DNA of 64,000 nucleotides from Alphaproteobacteria bacterium (GTDB lineage: Bacteria > Pseudomonadota > Alphaproteobacteria > ATCC43930 > CGMCC-115725): the NCBI GenBank assembly GCA_028871055.1, contig JAGWON010000003.1:1-64000 (forward strand), written 5' to 3'. Shown here piece after piece: positions 11,126-19,799 of this stretch. The translations under genes and the position numbers were made by a program. The notes under the pieces are model-generated. The model was not told the DNA's origin. It was given only the letters and a program-made list of their open reading frames with translations, and did not search any database. Position 1 is the stretch's first letter. Each line of letters opens with the position of its first letter.

Positions 11126-11756
11126 GTGGGACTTCATCCGCGCCAACACTGCGGTCGCCTCGCCGCCGCTGGTGCCGGAGATCCGGCTCCATCTCGCCAC
11201 CGCGGTCACGCCACTGTGGCAGGCGACCGAGGCAACGCTGCAACAGACGCAGCTGCCGCCGCCCTATTGGGCCTTCGCCTGGGCCGGCGGCCAAGCGCTC
11301 GCGCGGCATCTGCTCGACCATCCGGCGCTGGTGGCCAGCCGTCGCGTGCTCGACTTCGGCGCCGGCGGCGGCATCGTCGCAATCGCCGCGGCGAAGGCAG
11401 GCGCACGGGTCGTCGCTGCCGAGTGCGATCGCTTCGCCGTCGCCGCGATTGCGCTCAACGCGGCGCTCAACGGCGTTACCGTCGCCGTTGAGGCTGGCGA
11501 CGTGCTCGCCGACGCCGGGCGATGGGACGCGGCGCTGGCGGGCGACATGTGCTATGAGCGGCCACTGGCCGAGCGCCTTGTGTCATGGCTCGCGGCGCAG
11601 GCGCGCGACGGCGCGCTCGTTCTGCTCGGCGATCCCGGCCGCGCCTATCTGCCGGCAAGCGGACTTACGGCGCTGACGCGCTATTGGGTGCCGACGCCGC
11701 TCGAGCTCGAGGACCGCGAGGTGCGCGAGACCACAGTGTGGCGGCTCACCGCCTAG
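11115..11756 (+). CDS. METTL20-type methyltransferase, probable ETF-beta lysine methyltransferase
   Basis: 213 residues. A class I SAM fold is shown by VLDFGAGGGIVAIAAAKAGA and AGDMCYERPLAERL. The N terminus (FIRANTAVASPPLVPEIRLHLA), the motif PPYWAFAWAGGQALARHLLD, and the end LLGDPGR...TTVWRL line up in order with human METTL20 (ETFBKMT), which methylates lysines of the electron-transfer flavoprotein beta subunit. Bacterial homologues of this enzyme are known in alphaproteobacteria. The ATG lies inside the ubiA 3' end (11-base overlap), so translation is probably coupled. An rRNA- or L11-methyltransferase label, often given automatically, is less likely because of the METTL20-specific motifs. 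Confidence 0.8.
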   Translation: MSFEWDFIRANTAVASPPLVPEIRLHLATAVTPLWQATEATLQQTQLPPPYWAFAWAGGQALARHLLDHPALVASRRVLDFGAGGGIVAIAAAKAGARVVAAECDRFAVAAIALNAALNGVTVAVEAGDVLADAGRWDAALAGDMCYERPLAERLVSWLAAQARDGALVLLGDPGRAYLPASGLTALTRYWVPTPLELEDREVRETTVWRLTA

Positions 11757-12539
11757 GTCGCCTGCGTCGCCCCGCCATCCGCCGTGTCGTCGAGCAGATG
11801 GCGGAGGTAGCGCTCAGGCTCGGCGAGGAACGCCCGATAAGTGCGGTAATGCTCGGTCGCCTGATAGGCGATCTCGTGCATCTCGCCGTGATCGAGCGAC
11901 AAGATGGTCGCGTTGGGATAGGCGGGGATGACCGACGAATGCGACACGATGATCGCCTGGACCTGACCCGAGCGATGCCAGCGGTGCAACAGCGTCAGGA
12001 ACGCCATCTGACGCGAGGGCGATAGCGCCGCCTCGGGCTCGTCGAGCAGGAAAATCGCGCGCTCCGCGGTTTCGAAGCGATGCTGGAAGAACCCGAGAAA
12101 CGCTTTGCCGTGACTCATCGCGTTGAGGTCGCGGTCGCCGTAGCGCCGCGATCCCACCTGATCGAGATGGCTGGCGAGATTGAAGAAACTCTCGGCGCGG
12201 GAGAAGACGCCCTGGCCGACCTTGGGCTTCCAGCCGAGGCAAAGCGCCTGATGCAGTGTGTCGTCGCCCGCGGCGGCGATCCGGTGATCACGCGCGCCGC
12301 CGCCGCGGCTGAAGCCGCTCTGGACGGCGATAGCTTCGAGCAGCGTCGACTTGCCGGTGCCGTTCTCGCCGACGAAGAACGTGATCGGCAGCGTGAAATC
12401 GATCCGGAAGCGCGGCATGGGCGAAAATCGGCAGGGTATACGGAAACTCGCCAGCGACGACGCGGTCGGGCAGCAGCTCGACCGAGCGCATAAAGGGCGC
12501 CGCAATTCGGGCGCTGCGGCGATCGGCGGACTTAGCCAT
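11753..12539 (-). CDS. COG3910-like AAA family ATPase with an apparent N-terminal frameshift
   Basis: The main frame gives MPRFRIDFTLPITFFVGENGTGKSTLLEAIA (written from about 12418), with Walker A GENGTGKST, AIFLLDEPEAALSPSRQ (signature plus Walker B) and IIVSHSSVIPAYPNA. These are hallmarks of the small ABC-like ATPases of COG3910. The expected N terminus of this family (F-R-VELLPDRV-FPYTLP) is present, but in a different frame, from ATG 12539 through FMRSVELLPDRVVAGEFPYTLPIFAH. The frame switches between about 12400 and 12425. The gene is therefore either frameshifted, or translated only from 12418 without its N-terminal strand. It is convergent with the methyltransferase gene, overlapping by four bases. 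Its function is unknown. Confidence 0.75.
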
Positions 12540-12639
12540 GGAGCGTTCTACCCCTAGCACCGCCCGATATCGGCACAAAGCGCCGCATTGCGCAGCTTGC
12601 CGCTGGCAGCCGGCATCGGCGACCGCTTATGATGGTGGC

Positions 12640-13983
12640 ATGCCGAAATTCCTCGATCCGCTGGCGCTGCTCGGCGACCTGGTGAGCCGCGCGCGTCAGG
12701 CCGGCGCCGACCAGGCCGATGCGGTGCTGATTGACAGCATTTCGCTGTCGCACGCCCGGCGCCTCGGCCTGCTCGAGAAGCTCGAGCGGGCCGAAGCCTT
12801 CAACCTCGGCCTGCGCGTGATTCTCGGCAAGCGCCAGGCGATCGTCTCGGCCAACGACCGCGACGCCGATCATGGCAGGGAGCTGGTCGGCCGCGTGATC
12901 GCGATGGCGCGCAGTGTGCCGGAGGATCCCTATTGCGGCCTCGCCGATCCCGCCGAGCTGGCGAAGCAGTTTCCCGATCTCGAGCTCGCAGACCCCGTCG
13001 AACCCACGCCCGCGCTGCTGGCCGAGCGCGCCGGCGTCGCCGAGGAAGCGGCGCTCGCCATCAAGGGCGTGACCAACTCTGAGGGCGCACAGGCAGGGTG
13101 GTCGCGCAACCGGATGGCGCTAGTCGGTTCCAACGGCTTCGCCGGCACCTACGCCGCCACCGGCCACGCCATCGCGGTCGCAGTGCTTGCAGGCAACGGC
13201 ACGACGATGGAGCGCGACGACGATTGGGATTCCGCGGTGTTCGGCGCCGACCTGAAATCGCCGTCGGCAATCGGCCGCAAGGCCGGCGAGCGCGCGGTGC
13301 GTCGCCTCGGCGCGCGCAAGATGCCGACCGCCAAGGTGCCGGTGGTGTTCGACCCGCGCGTGTCGTCCTCGCTGCTACGCCACCTGAGCGGCGCGATCAG
13401 CGGCCCGTCGATCGCGCGCGGCACCTCGTTCCTCAAGGATAAACTCGGTCAGCCGGTGTTGCCGCGCGGCATCACCGTCGTCGACGATCCGCACATGATG
13501 CGCGGCCACCGTTCGGCGCCGTTCGACGGCGAAGGCGTGGCGACGGCACGGCGCGACGTGGTCGCTGACGGCGTGCTGCAGACCTGGCTGCTCGACCTCG
13601 CTTCGGCGCGCCAGCTCAGGCTCAAAACCACTGGCCACGCGCGGCGTGGCACATCCGCTCCGCCCGGGCCGGCGCCCGCCAATCTCTATCTCGTGCCCGG
13701 TGCGTTGACGGCGCAGGAGCTGGTCGGCGAGATTGCCAGCGGCTTTTATGTCACCGAGCTCATGGGCATGGGCGTCAGCGGCGTGACCGGCGACTATAGC
13801 CGCGGCGCGGCCGGCTTCTGGATCGACAACGGCGTTCTCGCCTTCCCGGTCAGCGAAGTCACCGTCGCCGGCAACCTCAAGGACATGTTCCTGCATCTGA
13901 CGCCGGCGAGCGACCTCGAGTTCCGTACCGGGATCGATGCGCCGACGGTGCGGATCGACGGCATGACTGTGGCTGGCGCCTGA
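12640..13983 (+). CDS. pmbA: TldD/PmbA family protein PmbA (TldE)
   Basis: 447 residues, the normal length for PmbA/TldE. Family features include FNLGLRVILGKRQAIVSAND at the N terminus, MERDDDWDSAVFGADL in the middle, and the C-terminal GFYVTELMGMGVSGVTGDYSRGAAGFWIDNG. It lacks the HExxxH zinc motif, as expected of the non-catalytic TldE partner of TldD. The start at 12640 (MPKFLDPL) has a GGTGG ribosome site. An in-frame upstream ATG at 12538 would add 34 atypical residues. The gene stands alone, about 6.5 kb from tldD. Confidence 0.94.
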   Translation: MPKFLDPLALLGDLVSRARQAGADQADAVLIDSISLSHARRLGLLEKLERAEAFNLGLRVILGKRQAIVSANDRDADHGRELVGRVIAMARSVPEDPYCGLADPAELAKQFPDLELADPVEPTPALLAERAGVAEEAALAIKGVTNSEGAQAGWSRNRMALVGSNGFAGTYAATGHAIAVAVLAGNGTTMERDDDWDSAVFGADLKSPSAIGRKAGERAVRRLGARKMPTAKVPVVFDPRVSSSLLRHLSGAISGPSIARGTSFLKDKLGQPVLPRGITVVDDPHMMRGHRSAPFDGEGVATARRDVVADGVLQTWLLDLASARQLRLKTTGHARRGTSAPPGPAPANLYLVPGALTAQELVGEIASGFYVTELMGMGVSGVTGDYSRGAAGFWIDNGVLAFPVSEVTVAGNLKDMFLHLTPASDLEFRTGIDAPTVRIDGMTVAGA

Positions 13984-14095
13984 CCCGCCGTTGCCGCCTT
14001 GCCAGTGCCGTCGCTTCGTTAACAGTGCAACCGGCGCGGCGCGCCATGCTATGATCGCACCCTAAACCCCAGGTTTTGCAGAGGATTCCGGTCGC

Positions 14096-15913
14096 TTGAG
14101 CCTCGAAGCTACGCCGCACGACGCCGCGAGGGAGCGGCCGACCACCCTGCCGTTGCTGCGCCGGCTGATCGGCGAATTCCTGCGCCCCTATGTCGGGCGG
14201 TTGGTGGCCGCGCTGGCCTGCATGGGCTTGATGGCCGGCGCCACTGCGACCAACGCCTGGCTGATGCAGCCGATGCTCGACCGCGTCTTCGTCGCGCACG
14301 ACGCCCGGCTGCTGCTGGTGATTCCGGCGGCGATCGTCGTTCTCGCTTTCATCAAGGGCTTCGCCAATTACGGCCAGACCGTGCTGATGACCGGCGTCGG
14401 CCAGCGCGTGGTCGGCGACGTGCAGGCGGCGCTGTTCGCCAGAATCATGCGCGCCGACCTCGCCTTCTTCCACGCCAACCCGACCGGCACGCTGATTTCG
14501 CGCTTCACCACCGATGCGGCCATGCTGCGCGCCGCGGCGACCGACCTCCTGGCCAATATCGGCAAGAACGCGGTTACCGCCGCGTTCCTCGGCGCGCTCA
14601 TGTTCTATCAGGATTGGCGCCTGGCGCTGATCGCGGTGGCAGCGTTTCCCATCGCCTTCCGGCCGCTGGCCACCATCGGGCGCCGCATGCGGCGCGTTTC
14701 GGCCAACACCCAGGCCGAGGTCGGGCTGTTCATGACGCTGCTCAACCAGACGTTCCAGGGCGCGCGGCACGTCAAGGCTTACGGCATGGAGTCGTACGAG
14801 TCGTCGCGCGTGCTGCGGATCGTCCGCAACCTAGTCAAGTTGATCGACCGCGCGGCGCGGACACGCTCGATCGCGTCGCCGCTCATGGAGACGCTCGGCG
14901 GCATCGCCGTGGCGCTGGTGATCCTCTACGGCGGCCATCAGGTGTTGATCGGCGCGCGCACGCCGGGCACGTTCTTCTCGTTCATCACCGCGCTGCTGCT
15001 CGCTTACCAGCCGCTCAAGAGCTTGGCCGGTCTCAACGCCAGCCTGCAGGAAGGCATGGCCGCGGCGCAGCGCATCTTCGACGTGCTCGACATCGAGCCC
15101 GCGATCAAGGACGCACCAGACGCCAAGCCGCTCGCGATCGAGGGCGGCGAAATCCGCTTCCGCGACGTGCACTTCATCTATGCCAACGGCACGGAGGCGC
15201 TGCGTGGCGCATCGCTGACGGTGCCGGCCGGCAAGCGCGTCGCCCTGGTCGGATCGTCGGGCGCCGGCAAATCCACCATCCTGAATCTCGTTCCGCGCTT
15301 CTACGACGCAACCGCCGGCAGCATCACCGTCGACGGCCAGGCGGTGCGCGACGTCACGCTGGCGAGCTTGCGCGGCGCGATCGCGCTCGTCAGCCAGGAG
15401 ATCATGCTGTTCGACGACACGATCAAGGCGAACATCGCCTACGGCCGGCTGGGCGCGTCGGACGCAGAGATCGTCGCCGCCGCCAAGGCCGCCGCCGCCG
15501 ACGAGTTCATCCGCGGCCTACCGCAAGGCTACGAGACCATGGTCGGCGAGCACGGCATCAAGCTGTCGGGCGGTCAGCGTCAGCGCATCGCCATCGCCCG
15601 CGCCATGCTCAAGAATGCGCCGATCCTGCTCCTCGACGAGGCGACGTCGGCACTCGACACCGAGTCCGAGCGCCACGTTCAGGCCGCGTTGAACGCGCTG
15701 ATGCAGGGCCGCACCACGGTGGTGATCGCGCATCGCCTGTCGACGGTGACTGGCGCCGACCTGATCTACGTGATCGACAACGGCCGCGTCGTCGAGCAGG
15801 GCACGCATGCCGAGCTGCTGCGCCAGCAGGGAGTCTATGCGCGCCTCTACGCGCTGCAATTCGCCGACCAGGCGGAGGACGAGCCCTCGCTGCGCGCCGT
15901 CCGGGCGTTCTAA
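14096..15913 (+). CDS. msbA: MsbA-like lipid A/LPS ABC exporter, fused permease and ATPase
   Basis: 605 residues. An N-terminal six-helix exporter domain (about 20-310) is followed by an ATPase domain with Walker A GSSGAGKST, signature LSGGQRQRIAIARAML and Walker B ILLLDEATSALD. The start is probably the TTG at 14096, with GAGG 11 bases before it. The first ATG would fall inside the first membrane helix. It is the first gene of a run with a DUF374 acyltransferase, waaA, lpxK and an LpxL-like gene, which argues for an MsbA role of flipping lipid A core across the inner membrane. A TATGAT box lies upstream at about 14050. Confidence 0.88.
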   Translation: MSLEATPHDAARERPTTLPLLRRLIGEFLRPYVGRLVAALACMGLMAGATATNAWLMQPMLDRVFVAHDARLLLVIPAAIVVLAFIKGFANYGQTVLMTGVGQRVVGDVQAALFARIMRADLAFFHANPTGTLISRFTTDAAMLRAAATDLLANIGKNAVTAAFLGALMFYQDWRLALIAVAAFPIAFRPLATIGRRMRRVSANTQAEVGLFMTLLNQTFQGARHVKAYGMESYESSRVLRIVRNLVKLIDRAARTRSIASPLMETLGGIAVALVILYGGHQVLIGARTPGTFFSFITALLLAYQPLKSLAGLNASLQEGMAAAQRIFDVLDIEPAIKDAPDAKPLAIEGGEIRFRDVHFIYANGTEALRGASLTVPAGKRVALVGSSGAGKSTILNLVPRFYDATAGSITVDGQAVRDVTLASLRGAIALVSQEIMLFDDTIKANIAYGRLGASDAEIVAAAKAAAADEFIRGLPQGYETMVGEHGIKLSGGQRQRIAIARAMLKNAPILLLDEATSALDTESERHVQAALNALMQGRTTVVIAHRLSTVTGADLIYVIDNGRVVEQGTHAELLRQQGVYARLYALQFADQAEDEPSLRAVRAF

Positions 15914-15916
15914 CGA

Positions 15917-16660
15917 ATGGAGTGGCTGAAGCGGGTCCTGCGCCGGGACGGGGTACGGCGTTTCCTGTGCTGGCTGGTCTCGCTCTATATCCGCCTGGTG
16001 CGAGCGACGGGCGCGTGGACGGTGGAGGGCGCCGCAATCCCGGCCGCATTCCATGCCGCCGGGCGGCCGTTCATTCTCGCTTTCTGGCATGGACGGCTGC
16101 TGATGATGCCCTGCGCCTGGCCAAGGCGGGTGCCGATCCACATGCTGATCTCGGGCCATCGCGACGGTCGCATCATCGCCGATGCGGTGCGGCATTTCGG
16201 CATCGATTCGATCGCCGGCTCGACGACCGCGGGCGGCTCGGGAGCGCTGCGCGGCATGGTCCGCCATCTCAATGCCGGCGAGTGCGTCGGCATCACGCCG
16301 GACGGCCCCGACGGCCCGGCGATGCATGCCTCCTCCGGCATCGTCGCGGTGGCGCGATTGGCCGGCGCGAGCATCGTGCCGCTCGCCTACGCCACCCGGC
16401 GGCGGCGCATCCTCGGCACCTGGGACCGTTTCCACCTGCCGTTTCCTTTCTCGCGCGGCGTTTTCATCTGGGGTGAGCCGATCGAGGTGCCGGTGGAACT
16501 CGACGACGTCGGCGCCGAGCGCTGCCGCGCCTTGATCGAACGGCGGCTCAACGCCATCACGGCGGAGGCCGACCGCCGCGTTGGCCGCGAGCGCGTCTCT
16601 CCCGGAACGCTGTCGCGCCAGGCGCTGCGCCGCATGCAGCGCCAGGACGGTCGCGGATGA
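15917..16660 (+). CDS. DUF374 lysophospholipid acyltransferase-like protein
   Basis: 247 residues with an N-terminal hydrophobic segment. The family motifs are FWHGRLLMMPCAWP, SGHRDGRIIADAVRHFG, GSTTAGGSGALRGM and GITPDGPDGPAMHA, which place it in the DUF374 branch of the LPLAT superfamily. Proteins of this branch occur almost always beside waaA and are thought to act in lipid A or LPS assembly, though the exact acceptor is not established. It begins three bases after the msbA stop and overlaps waaA by four bases. Confidence 0.88.
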   Translation: MEWLKRVLRRDGVRRFLCWLVSLYIRLVRATGAWTVEGAAIPAAFHAAGRPFILAFWHGRLLMMPCAWPRRVPIHMLISGHRDGRIIADAVRHFGIDSIAGSTTAGGSGALRGMVRHLNAGECVGITPDGPDGPAMHASSGIVAVARLAGASIVPLAYATRRRRILGTWDRFHLPFPFSRGVFIWGEPIEVPVELDDVGAERCRALIERRLNAITAEADRRVGRERVSPGTLSRQALRRMQRQDGRG

Positions 16661-17955
16661 GCCGGCTGCTGGCGCTCTACCGCGGCGGCACCACCGCGCT
16701 CGGGCCGCTGATCGCGCTCTTTCTCGCACGGCGCATGGCGCGCGGCAAGGAAGACCCCGAGCGCTTCGCCGAGCGCCAGGGCGTCGCCTCGCGGCCGCGG
16801 CCGGCGGGCCCGCTGGTCTGGGTCCATGCCGCCAGCATCGGCGAGGCGATGTCGATGCTGTCGGTGATCGACCGGCTGCTGGTCGAACGGCCGCATCTGT
16901 CGGTGCTGGTCACCACCGGCACCGTGACTTCGGCGCGCCTGCTCGCCAACCGCCTGCCGGGCGACCGCGCCTGGCACCAATATGTACCGGTCGACCGCTA
17001 TACCTATGTCCGCCGCTTCCTCGAGCATTGGCGGCCCGATCTCGCCCTCTGGGTCGAGTCCGAGATGTGGCCCAACCTCATTGCCGAGACCAACCGTTTC
17101 GGCGTGCCGCTGTTGTTGCTCAATGGGCGCATGTCGGCGAAATCGTTCCGCGGCTGGCAGCGCGTGCCCGGCATGATCGGGCCGCTCTTGGCGAGCTTCG
17201 ACCTGTGCCTCGCCCAGGACGACGCCCAGGCCGCGCGGCTGAAGCAACTCGGCGCCGCTGGCGCGGCCTCGGTCGGCAATCTCAAGGCGGCGGCGGCGCC
17301 GCTACCGGTCGACCAGGGTGACCTCGCGCGCCTGGCCGCAGCGCTCGCCGGCCGCACCATCTGGCTTGCGGCCTCGACGCACCCGGACGAGGAGGAAGCC
17401 GCCGCCCTGGTCCACCGCCGCCTAAGGCCCAAGCATCCCAATCTGCTGACCATCGTCGCGCCGCGCCACCCGGCGCGCGGCGCCGAGATCGCGCACCTGC
17501 TCGAGGCCCAGGGCCTGCGCGTCGTCCGGCGGTCGCGCGACGAAAGGATCGAGCGTACGGTCGACATCTATCTCGCCGATACGCTCGGCGAACTCGGCCT
17601 GTTCTATCGCCTCGCCGGCATCGCCTTCATCGGCGGCTCGCTCGCGCGCAAGGGCGGCCACAATCCGATCGAGGCGGCGCTGCTCGACTGCGCCATCCTG
17701 CACGGCCCCGACATGAGCAACACCGCCGGCGCGACCGAAGCGCTCGCCGCCGCCGGCGCCTCGGTCGAAGTGCACGACGCCGAGGCGCTCGCCCACGCAG
17801 TCGGGCGGCTGATCGACGATCCGGTCGAGCGCGCGGCACGCGCCGCCGCCGCCGCGGGCATCGCCGCCAACAATCGCACAGTGCTCGACGCGGTGATGAA
17901 ACGCATCGCACCGTGGCTCGACCGCCTGTCGCCCCATGCCGCCAAGCGCGCCTGA
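16657..17955 (+). CDS. waaA: 3-deoxy-D-manno-octulosonic acid (Kdo) transferase
   Basis: 432 residues. After a short membrane anchor come the WaaA motifs RQGVASRPRPAGPLVWVHAASIGE, VTTGTVTSARLLANRLP, ESEMWPNLIAE, LLNGRMSAKSFRGW and FIGGSLARKGGHNPIEAA. It adds Kdo residues to the lipid IVA precursor on the cytoplasmic face of the inner membrane. The ATG overlaps the previous stop by four bases, and the 3' end overlaps lpxK by 20 bases, so the operon is tightly coupled. Length is normal. Confidence 0.95.
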   Translation: MSRLLALYRGGTTALGPLIALFLARRMARGKEDPERFAERQGVASRPRPAGPLVWVHAASIGEAMSMLSVIDRLLVERPHLSVLVTTGTVTSARLLANRLPGDRAWHQYVPVDRYTYVRRFLEHWRPDLALWVESEMWPNLIAETNRFGVPLLLLNGRMSAKSFRGWQRVPGMIGPLLASFDLCLAQDDAQAARLKQLGAAGAASVGNLKAAAAPLPVDQGDLARLAAALAGRTIWLAASTHPDEEEAAALVHRRLRPKHPNLLTIVAPRHPARGAEIAHLLEAQGLRVVRRSRDERIERTVDIYLADTLGELGLFYRLAGIAFIGGSLARKGGHNPIEAALLDCAILHGPDMSNTAGATEALAAAGASVEVHDAEALAHAVGRLIDDPVERAARAAAAAGIAANNRTVLDAVMKRIAPWLDRLSPHAAKRA

Positions 17956-18916
17956 GTTCTGGGCGCGGCGCGGCGCGCTGTCGCTACTGCTGGCGCCGTT
18001 CGGCTGCGTCTATGACGCAGCCGGCGCCATGCGCCAAGCGATCGCTCGGCCCTATCGCGCGCCCGTGCCGGTCATCTGCGTCGGCAATCTGGTGGCGGGC
18101 GGCGCCGGCAAGACGCCGATCGTCGCGAATTTGGCGACTCGCATCGCCGCGCGTGGCATTGCCGTCCATGTGTTGAGCCGGGGCTATGGCGGGACGCTGC
18201 CCGGCCCGGTGCGCGTCGACCCCGATCGCCATACGGCAGCCGAAGTCGGCGACGAACCGCTGATGCTGGCGCAGCGTGCGATCGTGTGGGTGGCACGCGA
18301 CCGTGCGGCCGGTGCCTGGGCCGCAGTGGCCGCTGGCGCGCAGGCGATCCTGATGGACGACGGTCTGCAGAATCCGACGCTGGCCAAGGACTTGGCGCTA
18401 GTCGTGCTCGACGGCGGCTACGGTTTCGGCAACGGGCGCGTGATGCCGGCGGGTCCCTTGCGCGAGAGCATCGCGCGCGGTCTGGCGCGCATCGACGCGG
18501 TGGTGATGCTCGGCGCCGACGAGACCGGTGCCGCGTCGCGGCTCGGCACGATCCCTGTGCTGCACGCCGAGCCGCGCCCGTCGACGGCGAACCTCGCGGG
18601 CCGTGCGCTCCTCGCCTTCGCCGGCATCGGCCGGCCGCAGAAATTCTTCGATCATTTCCCCAAGGCCGGGGCGCGGCTGGTAGCGGCGCGCGGCTTTCCC
18701 GACCACCATCCGTACGACGAGCGCGAGATCGACGAACTTGCCGCGGCGGCGCGACGCGCCGATGCCGCACTGATCACCACGGAAAAGGACTGGGTGCGGC
18801 TGTCGCCGGCGTGGCGCACGCGCATCGAATATCTGCCGTTGACGACCGAATGGCGCGACGAGCGGGCACTCGATGCGCTGCTCGATCGCGCGCTCGAGCG
18901 CTCGGCGCATGGCTGA
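17936..18916 (+). CDS. lpxK: Tetraacyldisaccharide 4'-kinase
   Basis: 326 residues. LpxK features are the N-terminal FWARRGALSLLLAPFGCVYDAAGAMR, the P-loop GNLVAGGAGKTPIVANLA, HVLSRGYGG, ILMDDGLQNPTLAKDLALVVLDGGYGFGNGRVMPAGPLRE and ITTEKDWVRL. It phosphorylates the 4' position of the lipid A disaccharide at the inner membrane. It lies in order after waaA and before the LpxL-like acyltransferase, overlapping both. Confidence 0.96.
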   Translation: MPPSAPEFWARRGALSLLLAPFGCVYDAAGAMRQAIARPYRAPVPVICVGNLVAGGAGKTPIVANLATRIAARGIAVHVLSRGYGGTLPGPVRVDPDRHTAAEVGDEPLMLAQRAIVWVARDRAAGAWAAVAAGAQAILMDDGLQNPTLAKDLALVVLDGGYGFGNGRVMPAGPLRESIARGLARIDAVVMLGADETGAASRLGTIPVLHAEPRPSTANLAGRALLAFAGIGRPQKFFDHFPKAGARLVAARGFPDHHPYDEREIDELAAAARRADAALITTEKDWVRLSPAWRTRIEYLPLTTEWRDERALDALLDRALERSAHG

Positions 18917-19799
18917 GCGCGTCGGCGTCAAGCGCGTGCAGGACTGGACCGAAGGCCTGTTCGCGCGCCTCGCCTTCGCTTTCTTCCGGCTATTGCCGCT
19001 CGACGCCGCGTCCGCCCTGGGCGGCATGCTGGCGCGCGGTGTCGGCCCCCTGCTCGGCATCAGCAAGCGGGCGCGGATCAATTTGCGCCGCGCCATTCCC
19101 GATCTATCCGAGCCCGAGATCGCGCGCATCGTCCGCGGCATGTGGGACAATCTCGGCCGCGTCGTCGCCGAGTATCCACACCTTGGTGAATTCAAACTGT
19201 ATGACTCCGGCGGCCGCGTGACGGTCGAAGGGTTTCGCGAGATCGTCGACGCGCGCGGCCCCAAGACGCGTTTCATCTTCTTCTCGGCCCACTTCGGCAA
19301 CTGGGAGATCGCGACCTTGGCGGCGACGCAGGCCGGGCTCAAGGTGATCGAGATCTACCGCGCCGCCAACAACCCCTTCATCGACGAGATCATCAACGCA
19401 GCGCGCGGCGTCGTCGGCAGCGAACTGGTGCCCAAGGGCAGCGTCGCGGCACGGCGCGCCATCGGCGCGCTCGCCGCGGGCAAGCACATCTGCATGCTGG
19501 TCGATCAGAAGATGAACGACGGCATCGCGGTGCCGTTCTTCGGCCGCGACGCGATGACCGCGCCGGCGCTGGCGCGGCTGGCGCTGCGCTACGATTGCGT
19601 GGTGCTGCCGTGCCGCGTCGAGCGCATCGCCGGCGCGACCTTCCGCTTTGTCGCCGACCCGCCGATCGCGCTGCCGCGGACCGGCGACGCCCAGGCCGAT
19701 GTCAAACAGCTGATGACCGCGGTCAATGCGGCGGTGGAAGGATGGGTACGGCAGCGGCCAGAGCAGTGGTTCTGGCTGCACCACCGCTGGCCGGACTAG
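18909..19799 (+). CDS. LpxL/HtrB-type lipid A acyltransferase
   Basis: 296 residues. The acyltransferase H-x4-E site is present as FFSAHFGNWEIA, preceded by RINLRRAIPDLSE and followed by LVDQKMNDGIAVPFFG and the C-terminal RPEQWFWLHHRWP, all typical of LpxL/LpxM-like secondary acyltransferases. It adds a fatty acyl chain to the Kdo-lipid A precursor. The ATG at 18909 overlaps the lpxK stop by eight bases. An upstream in-frame ATG exists but falls well inside lpxK. It ends the LPS operon. Its TAG stop shares a CTAG with the stop of the opposing SEC-C gene. Confidence 0.92.
   Translation: MAERVGVKRVQDWTEGLFARLAFAFFRLLPLDAASALGGMLARGVGPLLGISKRARINLRRAIPDLSEPEIARIVRGMWDNLGRVVAEYPHLGEFKLYDSGGRVTVEGFREIVDARGPKTRFIFFSAHFGNWEIATLAATQAGLKVIEIYRAANNPFIDEIINAARGVVGSELVPKGSVAARRAIGALAAGKHICMLVDQKMNDGIAVPFFGRDAMTAPALARLALRYDCVVLPCRVERIAGATFRFVADPPIALPRTGDAQADVKQLMTAVNAAVEGWVRQRPEQWFWLHHRWPD

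Noticed and set aside
8485-11676. Plus-strand open frame of over 1000 codons
   Set aside because: It runs antisense to gshA and rsmE, and out of frame through ubiA and the methyltransferase, whose motifs are clear in their own frames.
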